A DNA stretch of 64,000 nucleotides from Ahrensia sp. R2A130 (GTDB taxonomy: Bacteria > Pseudomonadota > Alphaproteobacteria > Rhizobiales > Rhizobiaceae). Position 1 is the first letter of the stretch. Every line of letters starts with the position of its first letter. The translations under genes and the position numbers were made by a program. Below are positions 44,314-52,631 of this stretch, in pieces. Location of the stretch: positions 496,001-560,000 of the forward strand of contig NZ_AEEB01000017.1 of the NCBI RefSeq assembly GCF_000179775.1. Direction: 5' to 3'. The notes below the pieces were generated by a model, which had not been told where the DNA came from, did not search any database, and worked only from the letters and a program-made list of their open reading frames with translations.

Positions 44314-47300
44314 ATGACGCTCATGGTGAAATGGACAAAATGGATCGTCCCTGGCCTGATAACGATAGCCGTTCTGTCGTTTCTAGCAGTGCGCTTCGAG
44401 GCCGATCGTATAGAGGCTGATTTGTTGGCAGGCGCCGAAACTTTGCTTGCTGAAAAACAGTTATCCTGGGCAAACGTCACCCTAGATGGTCGCGATGCAT
44501 TTATTTCGGGTTTAGCGCCTACAGAAGCTGACCGTGATCGTGCCCGCGATTTGGTGGCAGGAACCTACGATATACGTGTTGTTTCAGATGATACTGCTCT
44601 TATAGCTCTCCAAGATCCCTATATTTTCACTGGGAAGAAAGCTGACGGTAAGATAACAATTGGCGGTTTCGCGCCAAACGAGACGAGCCGTTCGGCGATA
44701 TTGTCCTTAGCAAAAACAAGCTTTGCTGATGTCGAACTGGATGACCAAACCACCCTAGCGCGGGGAGCGCCGGATGGCCTCGAACAACTCGTGGCTTTTG
44801 CCTTCACACAATTGCAGAAACTATCGTCAGGCGAAGTCACGCTGTCCGGATCAGAGTTATCCATTACCGGAATTGCAATTGACCGCGAGGGGTACGACAG
44901 CATCCTTGCTCTTCCTCAATCGACGGATACATCCGGTACCAGCATTGGTGAGCTGAATATAACGCCACCGCTCGTTGAACCCTATGTTTGGCAGGCCACG
45001 GTTGCTGACAACGCTGTTAAAATTTCAGGCTTCGTGCCGGATCAGCAATCAAGATCAGTCTTGAGCAACCGTCTTGCTGAGCTTAGGCCGCAGTTGATGA
45101 TTTCCGATACTAGCCAGCTCGCGCAGGGCAATCCTCAATCTTATGACGAAGCCATGACCTACGCTGCGGGACGTTTATCGCAGCTTGAATCGGGATCGGT
45201 CACAATTGAAGGCGAGAACATTTCCGTATCGGGCGTAGCACTTAATTCGCAAACATATCTGGATGCGGTATCCAAAGATACTTCCGCTCCGCCTAAGCCT
45301 TATAGATTGGCGACAAATGATGTTGTCGCTCCGGTTCAGTCAAACTGGAGCTGGGGCTTGCGCTACAACGGCCAACTTGCCGATGTCAGCGGATATGTTG
45401 CAAATAACACAGAGCGGACTTCCATCTTATCTGATGTTGCGGCTGCTTTGCCCCAAGCTCAGATTGTCGACGGTATGCAGTTTGGTTCGGGGGCACCAGA
45501 AAATGACAAGTCGCATCGAGATTTCACAATCCAGCAGTTGCGCCATCTTGCGTCGGCCGAGGTCGCTCTCGACAATGGAACTCTTGGAGTTGTTGGCGTC
45601 GCGATGTCGCGTGACGGTTATGCAGAGATAACAAGCGCTCTACGGGACAACCTGCCGGAAGGTCTTGCTTTGTCGAGGATGGAGATTACTCCGCCATCTC
45701 AGTCGCCGCATATCTGGAGCGCTAAACGTGATGTGAGCGGCACCACACTTTCTGGCGATGTCTCTAGCAACGCAGTTCGTGAAGGTGTGCTCCAACAGGC
45801 TGGTGAAGCGTTCGAAGGTTCCGTCATTGACAATATGCAATTGGCATCGGGGGCGCCTGACCAACGGCCCGAAGCGCGTGAATTTGCCTTTGGTCTCTTG
45901 GAAAAGATGTCATCGGGTATAGTTACTTTGTCGAACCAAAAGCTGTCTTTTAATGGTGTAGCGTCAAATCTTGATGCCTATGACGAGATCCAAGCAACCA
46001 TCGCCAAGCCGCTACCTGCCGGTCTTGAGTTGCAGGAGAACGACATATCGCCTCCGGCAGTGAACTCATTCCAATGGTCAGCAATTTTGGAAGACAGCAA
46101 TGTCACCTTGGATGGTTTTGTCCCCGACAATTCAATTCGCGCCGATCTCGTGAGTGAGGCAAAGCAGGTTTTTCCTGAAAATTCGGTTGTTGATCAGATG
46201 CGCGTTGCTGCAAGTTCTTCGACAGATTTTGGCGATATCGCTAAGCGGTCGATCAACGATCTGGCGCGCTTGTCCAGCGGCAGCTTGTTTTATGAGGATG
46301 GCAACCGTCGCATTTCCGGTGTGGCCAAGAGCTCTGGTGATTTTCTGTTCCTGAAGCGTCGGATCGACAGCGACCCGAAACTGAACGGTATAGTAACCCC
46401 ACCGCGCGCAACCGGCAGCTATAATTGGCAAGCTGTCAAAACAGCGACGAGTATTGTTGTATCAGGCCTGGTTCCAACTGCTTCGGACAGGCAGCGCATT
46501 GCAGGGCAACTAGCTTCCGAAAATGCAGATAAGTCGATTGTTGATCGTACTCTTCTTACAAGTGGCGAAGGCCCCGCCCACATCAGCAACGTCGATCTCG
46601 TCGTCCAGGCTATGAATGGTATGCGCAGTGGCAATGTCGGCGTTAGCGATGGAAAAATCTCTATTGATGGAGTGGCTTCATCAGTTGATCAGTACGAAAG
46701 CTTGACGTTGGAGGCCGGAAAATGGGCCGGTAATCAATCCATCTCTACGGGCCTAATTGATATCCGCCCTCCGGCAATTTCTCCATTCACCTGGATGATC
46801 GTTGAGACAGAGCAGGGCATTACCCTGTCTGGATTTGCGCCTTCATCGGATGTCGCTGTTGATTTGGCAGCTGCAGCCTCGTCTCAACTGAAAGCCACGG
46901 TTGAAAACAACCAACGTGTCGCTGGTGGTGCGCCTTCGGGCTTCGGGCGCGTAGCTCGAATTCTGATCGATGCGGTTGGCCGCGTTGATAGCGCCTCTGC
47001 TAGTTTGACGGGTGAACGGGTCGTCCTTGAAGGCAAGGCAGGTTCGGAAACCGAAGTATCGGAAATAGGGAAGCGAGTGTCTGATGCTTTGCCGGACGGT
47101 TATCGTTTGGCGAACCGTCTTTCCTATCCGATTCCGGCACCAGCTATCGCTCCAAAAGCCGAACCGAAACCAGTAGAAGCTCCGGTATCCATGAAGCCTG
47201 AAAACCCCATTGCTGCACCGAAGGAAGACACCCCTGAGCCTGCTTCAGAAGAAGTGTCAGCTGCTTGTCCTGTTGATTTCCAACAGATTCTGCGTGGCAA

Positions 47301-47631
47301 AAAGATTCTCTTCGACAACAACCGAGCATTTATCAAAGCGTCATCCTATCCGTTGCTCGACAGTCTGGTGGATGGCTTCAGTAAGTGTTCTGATGCTCGG
47401 GTCATGATCTCGGGTCATACCGATGCAGTTGGCCGCGATGCCTACAATCTGTCGCTGTCTCAATCCCGGGCTCAGGCAGTTCTCGACTATATTGCCGGCA
47501 AGGGAATTGATGTTGACGCTTTTGAAGCGGCTGGCTTCGGCGAAACGAAGCCCATTGCAGATAACGCAACAGATACTGGTCGTGCTGCTAACCGCAGAAT
47601 CGTAATCGAAGTTTTCCCCGCCGCACAATAG
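44314..47631 (+). CDS. Giant repeat protein with inner-membrane anchor and C-terminal OmpA domain
   Basis: About 1,105 residues. Near the N-terminus a transmembrane helix (WIVPGLITIAVLSFLAV) is followed by about seven tandem repeats of ~120 residues, each starting like 'I-PP...Y.WQA' then 'V.ISGFVPD...R..L', a 'GAP...' turn and 'S.G.V.L....L.I.GVA....Y'. The two halves of each repeat look like BON-type alpha/beta modules. A Pro/Ala linker leads to an OmpA-C peptidoglycan-binding domain (KILFDNNRAFIKASSYPLLDSL, SGHTDAVGRDAYNLSLSQSRAQAV, AANRRIVIEVF) with the diaminopimelate-binding Asp and Arg. The start at 44314 follows GGAG; an ATG at 44272 is possible. Probably spans inner membrane to cell wall. 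First of three genes. Confidence 0.85.
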   Translation: MTLMVKWTKWIVPGLITIAVLSFLAVRFEADRIEADLLAGAETLLAEKQLSWANVTLDGRDAFISGLAPTEADRDRARDLVAGTYDIRVVSDDTALIALQDPYIFTGKKADGKITIGGFAPNETSRSAILSLAKTSFADVELDDQTTLARGAPDGLEQLVAFAFTQLQKLSSGEVTLSGSELSITGIAIDREGYDSILALPQSTDTSGTSIGELNITPPLVEPYVWQATVADNAVKISGFVPDQQSRSVLSNRLAELRPQLMISDTSQLAQGNPQSYDEAMTYAAGRLSQLESGSVTIEGENISVSGVALNSQTYLDAVSKDTSAPPKPYRLATNDVVAPVQSNWSWGLRYNGQLADVSGYVANNTERTSILSDVAAALPQAQIVDGMQFGSGAPENDKSHRDFTIQQLRHLASAEVALDNGTLGVVGVAMSRDGYAEITSALRDNLPEGLALSRMEITPPSQSPHIWSAKRDVSGTTLSGDVSSNAVREGVLQQAGEAFEGSVIDNMQLASGAPDQRPEAREFAFGLLEKMSSGIVTLSNQKLSFNGVASNLDAYDEIQATIAKPLPAGLELQENDISPPAVNSFQWSAILEDSNVTLDGFVPDNSIRADLVSEAKQVFPENSVVDQMRVAASSSTDFGDIAKRSINDLARLSSGSLFYEDGNRRISGVAKSSGDFLFLKRRIDSDPKLNGIVTPPRATGSYNWQAVKTATSIVVSGLVPTASDRQRIAGQLASENADKSIVDRTLLTSGEGPAHISNVDLVVQAMNGMRSGNVGVSDGKISIDGVASSVDQYESLTLEAGKWAGNQSISTGLIDIRPPAISPFTWMIVETEQGITLSGFAPSSDVAVDLAAAASSQLKATVENNQRVAGGAPSGFGRVARILIDAVGRVDSASASLTGERVVLEGKAGSETEVSEIGKRVSDALPDGYRLANRLSYPIPAPAIAPKAEPKPVEAPVSMKPENPIAAPKEDTPEPASEEVSAACPVDFQQILRGKKILFDNNRAFIKASSYPLLDSLVDGFSKCSDARVMISGHTDAVGRDAYNLSLSQSRAQAVLDYIAGKGIDVDAFEAAGFGETKPIADNATDTGRAANRRIVIEVFPAAQ

Positions 47632-47694
47632 ACCGCGTTATCTGCTGTCTTGAATGCGCATCTTGCGAAAGCCCAACGAAGGAACTGAACAACA

Positions 47695-47799
47695 ATGTGG
47701 TATCTGGTGGAACAATATGTCGTCTATCTCGCGATTGCTTTCGCCATCGGCATAGCTGTCGGTTGGTGGAGCACTGAATTGAGAAAGGGCGAGCGGTGA
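47695..47799 (+). CDS. 34-residue single-pass membrane peptide
   Basis: MWYLVEQYVVYLAIAFAIGIAVGWWSTELRKGER, with AAGGA 11 nt upstream. One hydrophobic helix ends in a basic C-terminus, giving a clear N-out/C-in topology. It sits 63 nt after the OmpA-repeat gene and 25 nt before the HhH gene on the same strand, so it is very probably a third member of that operon. Too short for standard gene callers. Confidence 0.65.
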   Translation: MWYLVEQYVVYLAIAFAIGIAVGWWSTELRKGER

Positions 47800-47824
47800 A
47801 CGGAAAAGCAGGAGACAAATCCCA

Positions 47825-48766
47825 ATGGTAAGCCTTTCCATTCAAACGGTTCTTCTGATTGCGATCGCCTTCATATTAGGCTGCGTTATTGGCAGCCTCT
47901 TACGCTGGCTGTTCACATCAGGGTCCGAATCTACGCAATCTGAACCCAAGATAGCTGATGAGCGCGATGCGAAGCCTGCAAAGGTTGCTGCGCCTTCCGA
48001 ACCGGTTCGCGTTGGCAAGAAACTTGAGCCAACCGCACCAAAACCGGTGGTGCCAATTGCTCCAGCGGAAAAAGCGACCGTTGCAAAGCAGGCTCCACTT
48101 CCCGACATTGAACCTGTTGCAAACGCAGAGCCGGTTCCGGCATTCGTTGCGGTAACGCCACCAGAAGGACCGTCAGACAATCTGAAGTTGGTACGGGGTA
48201 TTGGTCCGCAAAACGAAGCCCGCTTGAACGCGCTCGGTATCACGCAGTTTTCGCAAATCGCGAAATGGTCCGCCAAGGAGCAACGTGCCGTGGGCGAAGC
48301 GCTCGCTTTTCCTGGCCGTATCGAACGTGAGGAATGGACCCAGCAAGCCGTTCTTCTGGCGAAGGGTGAGAAGACCGATTTCTCCAAACGCGTGGCATCC
48401 GGCGATGTGTCCTCTTCCATGGGCACCGCAGGTGTTGGCGATATTGGGACCAAGCCATCGGGAACGCTTATCGAAGCTCGTGGGGGCGCACCGGACAAGC
48501 TCACTCTCATTGATGGTGTTGGCAATGCGATTGAAAAAAAGATGTTTAAGCTGGGCATTTACCACTTCGATCAGCTGGCCCAAATGTCGAATGACGAACT
48601 TGTCTGGTTGGGTAATGCGCTAGGTTTCCCTGGTCGCCCTGAGCGGGAAAACTGGAAGGGCGAGTCTGGTGCACTTGCGTCCGGGGCATCGCCCACTGAT
48701 GCAGAGAAACCTGCTGCACGCGGTGCTATAAAGACCAGCCGTGGCGGATCTAAGCGCAAAGAATAA
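47825..48766 (+). CDS. Membrane-anchored protein with two HhH (NuoE-tail-like) repeats
   Basis: 313 residues. After an N-terminal transmembrane helix (VLLIAIAFILGCVIGSLLRWLF) comes a Pro/Ala/Lys-rich linker and two ~58-residue repeats: DNLKLVRGIGPQNEARLNALGITQFSQIAKWS...FPGRIEREEW and DKLTLIDGVGNAIEKKMFKLGIYHFDQLAQMS...FPGRPERENW. They are helix-hairpin-helix modules like the C-terminal extension of alphaproteobacterial NuoE. The gene follows the OmpA-repeat protein and a membrane peptide, and ends at a strong terminator. Role unknown; the HhH modules may bind nucleic acid or protein. Confidence 0.8.
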   Translation: MVSLSIQTVLLIAIAFILGCVIGSLLRWLFTSGSESTQSEPKIADERDAKPAKVAAPSEPVRVGKKLEPTAPKPVVPIAPAEKATVAKQAPLPDIEPVANAEPVPAFVAVTPPEGPSDNLKLVRGIGPQNEARLNALGITQFSQIAKWSAKEQRAVGEALAFPGRIEREEWTQQAVLLAKGEKTDFSKRVASGDVSSSMGTAGVGDIGTKPSGTLIEARGGAPDKLTLIDGVGNAIEKKMFKLGIYHFDQLAQMSNDELVWLGNALGFPGRPERENWKGESGALASGASPTDAEKPAARGAIKTSRGGSKRKE

Positions 48767-48784
48767 CGCATCTGCGTATGAAAT

Positions 48785-48821
48785 AAAAAAGGGAGTGAAC
48801 CTGATGGTTCGCCCCCTTTTT
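48785..48821. terminator. Bidirectional intrinsic terminator
   Basis: AAAAAAGGG-A-GTGAACC and GGTTC-GCCCCCTTTTT form a stem around TGAT. A-run on one side and T-run on the other serve both the OmpA/HhH operon (plus) and the PG-binding gene (minus). Confidence 0.85.
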
Positions 48822-48852
48822 CGTATCGAAACCACCGCTACGCTATCTTGAG

Positions 48853-49794
48853 CTAAAGGCTAACGCCTAGCTTGTTGATGGTGGAGATCGTCAACCCGCC
48901 AGTTGGAAGGTTATTGTCCTCCTGAAACTTGCGGATGATTGCCTGTGTACCGGCCCCCAACTCGCCGTCCGGTTCAAAACCCAGCTTGTAGCCAGCGGAG
49001 ATCAAAGCGTTCTGAATGCGCTTTACGACTTCCTGAGTGGTGTTGGTTTCGCAGAGAATCTGACGCCACTGCACGCTTTCCGAGTTGATGAGGGTGCGTT
49101 TCTGAATTGACGCAAAGCGTGCCGGGGTCTCATTGACCTCAAATTTCTCAGGAGCAACCAGCTCCTTGATCTTTATGGTTTTGTATTTGGCCGGAATGAC
49201 GCGTCGTTGCGTCGTCGGAGGCGTCACCATCTTCTTGCGCTGAACTGTGACGTATTGAGCGGGAACGACCTCCTCGCGGGTCTGTGCCGGCTGGTCAATG
49301 ACCTGCTGTTCGTAGGTTTTGAAAACGGCTGGAATTTCGACGCGGCACATAATTTCGCCGGTTGCAGCATCCAGTTTCTCGTGCGGCCCACGACCGACTT
49401 TCCATTCCATACGGGCAGGAGAGATGAGAACCCGCTTCTCTTCTGTTCGGTAGGTCGCTGGCACTACAGACTTCACCACCTGTTCGGGCTGCACCAAAAT
49501 GGTCTCTGATACGTTCTCGTAAACCGGTGGAACCGCGACCAGTTCAAAGCTTTCCTCTTCAATGAGAACTTCTTTCTCAACGTCACGGTAGATCGCTGGA
49601 GTCTTCTTGAAAGACGATGAAGCAGGTTGAACCATCACCTCTTCCGGCGTTGTGCGGTAACTCGCTGGTATCAAAACCTTAGCGTAGCACTCGCCGGGTT
49701 TGGCATCTGCAGGCGGCAGCTGTTGGGCCAGTGCGGGTAGGGTGAACATGGAGACCGCGCAAAGCGCCAGCGCAGATGACCTGTAGTGTTTCAT
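48853..49794 (-). CDS. Exported repeat protein with peptidoglycan-binding domain
   Basis: 313 residues with a Sec signal (MKHYRSSALALCAVSMFTLPALA). The middle consists of degenerate repeats of about 35-45 residues with the consensus 'V-IPA-Y-T...EEV.V.PA' (ASYRTTPEEVMVQPA, AIYRDVEKEVLIEEE, ATYRTEEKRVLISPA, AVFKTYEQQVIDQPA, AQYVTVQRKKMVTPP, AKYKTIKIKELVAPE). At the C-terminus a PG_binding_1 domain: VKRIQNALISAGYKLGFEPDGELGAGTQAIIRKFQEDNNLPTGGLTISTINKLG. A cell-envelope or cell-wall protein; function unknown. Confidence 0.85.
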   Translation of the reverse strand: MKHYRSSALALCAVSMFTLPALAQQLPPADAKPGECYAKVLIPASYRTTPEEVMVQPASSSFKKTPAIYRDVEKEVLIEEESFELVAVPPVYENVSETILVQPEQVVKSVVPATYRTEEKRVLISPARMEWKVGRGPHEKLDAATGEIMCRVEIPAVFKTYEQQVIDQPAQTREEVVPAQYVTVQRKKMVTPPTTQRRVIPAKYKTIKIKELVAPEKFEVNETPARFASIQKRTLINSESVQWRQILCETNTTQEVVKRIQNALISAGYKLGFEPDGELGAGTQAIIRKFQEDNNLPTGGLTISTINKLGVSL

Positions 49795-50027
49795 TTAACC
49801 CTCCTGCAGGACGACCAGAAATTGGTAGAACCCTTGAATACTATGTTTCACAGTGCCTTTGAGCGGAACTCAGCGTCCCGCACACACGCGTGCCAAAGGA
49901 TAGCAGGCAGATTTTTCGTGGCGAGAGGCATAGTAAACAAATGGTTAATTTTCTCATTCTATTTTTTATGAATTCTCCTTAATATTCTGAAATTAATAGA
50001 AATAATGAACGATCAGTAAGGCTCGAA

Positions 50028-50072
50028 ATGGAAGCGCTAAACGTGAAAACAGCACTGGTGAAATCTTTTTGA
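50028..50072 (+). CDS. Possible 14-codon leader reading frame
   Basis: ATG...TGA encodes MEALNVKTALVKSF and its stop (TGA, 50070-50072) overlaps the TTG start codon (50069-50071) of the AMP ligase. The arrangement could couple translation. No conservation test was possible; it may be chance. Confidence 0.25.
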   Translation: MEALNVKTALVKSF

Positions 50073-51583
50073 GCCAATTGTTGACCCTCAGCGCAGGCCA
50101 GCCCGGAGTCTGGGGTCTGTTTGAAAGCCGTGTTGCAGACGCGCCAAACGCAATCGCTTTAGACGATGGCATCACCCGCATGACCTATCAGGAACTGGCC
50201 GCTCGCGCGCTAAATGTTGCTGGATGCATGATCGCAGTTGGCCTTCGTCATGGTGATCGCGTGGCTTGGTTGTCGCGTAACAGCATCGACTGCGTGGTGG
50301 TCGAATTGGCTGCGGCCAGATGTGGTGTCATTTGTGCTGCATTGAATTGGCGGTTGGGTGATCGCGAATTGGCGCATTGCATTTCGCTGGTGTCACCCAA
50401 GTTGCTGCTTACCCAACACGATTTGCAAGCAAGTTTGCTACAGCCCCACAGCGCACTGGCGACTGACGAGTTGCCTGTGATGACCGTATCTGAGCTTTGC
50501 GATCTGGAGCCGAACTTGTTGGCTTCGCGGGAGGGCAGGGGCGAAGATGGCCTCGTTATTTTATACACCAGCGGAACAACAGGCCTGCCCAAAGGCGCAT
50601 TGGTCAGCCACCGCGCAACGGTCGCGCGCGCTGCTGCGTTTGTGTCTGATCTCGGCTTGGAACCGGGTGCCAACTTCGTTGCTTGGGCACCATTCTACCA
50701 CATGGCTTCGACAGATCATGCCCTGGCAACTCTGCTGCGCGGTGGAACGGTTTTCGTGGTGGACGGTTATCAGCCCAGCCTGTTGATCGAGATTCTGGCA
50801 CAATACAAGATCGGCTGGTTCGTCGTCATGCCGGGTATGATTGCAGACTTTGCAAAGCAGTGTGTTGCAGCAGCACTCCAGCCGAAGGGCATCACTTGCA
50901 TAGGTGCTATGGCTGATCTCGTTCCTCGCGATGATCTGGCCAAGATAACACACGCACTTAACGCACCCTATCTGAACAGCTTTGGCGCGACGGAAACGGG
51001 TCTTCCTCCAGCAACGCGCAGTGTGGTCGCCATAGGCGATGCACCGGACCGCCTGCCCAAACGACAAAGTGCATTCGTTGAAATTAGGCTGGTCGATGCG
51101 GAGGACCGTGACGTTCCAATTGGCGAAGCTGGGGAACTAGCTCTGCGTGGACCGACTTTGTTCAGCGGTTATTGGAACGCGAAGGAGACCAACGTTTATG
51201 ATTTTCGAGGTGGCTGGTTCCACATGGGCGATGTCATGCGACGCAACAAAGATGGCACGCTCGAATATGTCGATCGCGTCAAATATATGATCAAATCTGG
51301 CGGCGAAAACATCTATCCAGCTGAAATCGAGCAGGTTCTACTAACTCACCCCGATGTTGAGCAAGCCATCGTTGTGCGCAAAGTCGATAAAGAATGGGGC
51401 GAGGTGCCAGTGGCCTTCGTCGTGGGAATTGCCAGCGAACATGAGTTGGCGGCGCTCTGCAAAGCAGACCTGTCCACTTACAAATGGCCACGCAAATTTA
51501 TCTTCGTCGAGGATACAGAACTGCCCCGGTCAACGACCGGAAAGATCCAGCGACACTTGCTCGAAGCCCGCCTTAGCGGCTAA
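50069..51583 (+). CDS. AMP-dependent acyl-CoA ligase
   Basis: 504 residues, class I adenylate-forming enzyme: LVILYTSGTTGLPKGALVSHRATVAR (P-loop), FHMGDVMRRNKDGTLEYVDRVKYMIKSGGENIYPAEIEQVLLTHPDVEQAIVVRKVDKEWGEVPVAFVV and the catalytic Lys near the C-terminus (RSTTGKIQRHLLEARL). Medium- or long-chain acid or aromatic acid substrate. Translation starts at TTG 50069; no in-frame ATG fits the N-terminal homology. The 11-nt tail overlaps the convergent phosphagen kinase gene. Confidence 0.9.
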   Translation: MSQLLTLSAGQPGVWGLFESRVADAPNAIALDDGITRMTYQELAARALNVAGCMIAVGLRHGDRVAWLSRNSIDCVVVELAAARCGVICAALNWRLGDRELAHCISLVSPKLLLTQHDLQASLLQPHSALATDELPVMTVSELCDLEPNLLASREGRGEDGLVILYTSGTTGLPKGALVSHRATVARAAAFVSDLGLEPGANFVAWAPFYHMASTDHALATLLRGGTVFVVDGYQPSLLIEILAQYKIGWFVVMPGMIADFAKQCVAAALQPKGITCIGAMADLVPRDDLAKITHALNAPYLNSFGATETGLPPATRSVVAIGDAPDRLPKRQSAFVEIRLVDAEDRDVPIGEAGELALRGPTLFSGYWNAKETNVYDFRGGWFHMGDVMRRNKDGTLEYVDRVKYMIKSGGENIYPAEIEQVLLTHPDVEQAIVVRKVDKEWGEVPVAFVVGIASEHELAALCKADLSTYKWPRKFIFVEDTELPRSTTGKIQRHLLEARLSG

Positions 51584-52631
51584 TCGCGCGCTCTGCTGTC
51601 CAAAGCGTACCGGCACCGCGATAAAGGCGCTCGACGATGGTTTGTTCTGTCACACCGAGCCGTGCTGCTGGAGATAGGTCGACAGTGCCATCTTCGCCTG
51701 CATCCGAATGCTCGCCTCTCACACCTCGCAGGTCCAGTCCAAGATCGTTTGCGGCAGCCTTCAACTGATCCGGAGTTGCCATCAGATGAGGGAGCGCGAT
51801 GTGCAAAGAAGCTCGCATGGCGGTTCCAAAATTCGTTGGGCAACTGGTTAGATAGCCGAACTGATTATCATGCAAAAACGACCGACCAAGCGCACCTTCC
51901 AGCATCGCTACCCGCGTCATCAGATCATCCAATAGTGCGCCAAGGGCGGTGCTGTGACGGATCATCATGATGCGCAGGTGATCTTCTTCGTTAACCCAAA
52001 TAATGGTGTCACGCTGTGCTGAAATCCAGCAGCCCCGGCCTGACGGCCAGTTGCCGGATACACCGGCTGCCCGAAGGTAAGGGTCTGTATCCAGCGGCTT
52101 GAACAACAGGTGTTCATCAATCAGCTTTTGCTGCTGCGCGGCATCGATGGTGTCTGGCCTGGCCTGCGTGAGCGAATGATACTCACCTTCCCAACCCAGT
52201 TTGGTAACCGCAGACACAACCTCTTCTTCGAGCGCTAACCTGTCTGCTTCAGTCATCAGCGCTGGCAGAGGGTAGCCATCCAGATTGCGACCAACGCGAA
52301 TACGCGCGCTGACCGGTGGTAGACCAAAATCTGCAATGTCGAAGCGTCCATTCGCCGGCTCTGGATCATACGGTTCGGCCTGTGCGATACCGTGTTTGAG
52401 TTCCGCGATGCGTGAGAACCAAGGCCTAAGGCGGGAGACATCGTCCATCTCACCTAAATAGCACCCCATCGCGCTATCCGAATTGTTGAGCCCTGAAGCG
52501 ATGCAGCGCTGAACACGCATTTTATCAGCGGAATCGTAGGCGGCATATTCCGACGCATCGAACGCTTGAGCCGCAATCATTTGCGTCGCGCCGAGCGCTT
52601 TCACCGCAGATATGAAATCCGCATCCGTCAT
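51573..52631 (-). CDS. Phosphagen kinase (arginine kinase-like ATP:guanido phosphotransferase)
   Basis: 352 residues, the normal length of an arginine kinase, with both the small alpha-helical N-domain and the catalytic domain. Matches to the family: ARIRVGRNLDGYPLP (109-123), NWPSGRGCWISAQRD (194-208), VNEEDHLRIM (213-222, with the catalytic Glu at 215), GYLTSCPTNFGTAMRASLHIALP (259-281, conserved Cys264 and Arg273) and LRGVRGEHSDAGEDG (301-315, catalytic Glu307). The reactive Cys, both Glu and phosphate-binding Arg are all there. It should buffer ATP by reversible phosphorylation of arginine or another guanidino compound. Last gene of leuA-hydrolase-kinase; 4-nt overlap upstream. Confidence 0.93.
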   Translation of the reverse strand: MTDADFISAVKALGATQMIAAQAFDASEYAAYDSADKMRVQRCIASGLNNSDSAMGCYLGEMDDVSRLRPWFSRIAELKHGIAQAEPYDPEPANGRFDIADFGLPPVSARIRVGRNLDGYPLPALMTEADRLALEEEVVSAVTKLGWEGEYHSLTQARPDTIDAAQQQKLIDEHLLFKPLDTDPYLRAAGVSGNWPSGRGCWISAQRDTIIWVNEEDHLRIMMIRHSTALGALLDDLMTRVAMLEGALGRSFLHDNQFGYLTSCPTNFGTAMRASLHIALPHLMATPDQLKAAANDLGLDLRGVRGEHSDAGEDGTVDLSPAARLGVTEQTIVERLYRGAGTLWTAERAISR

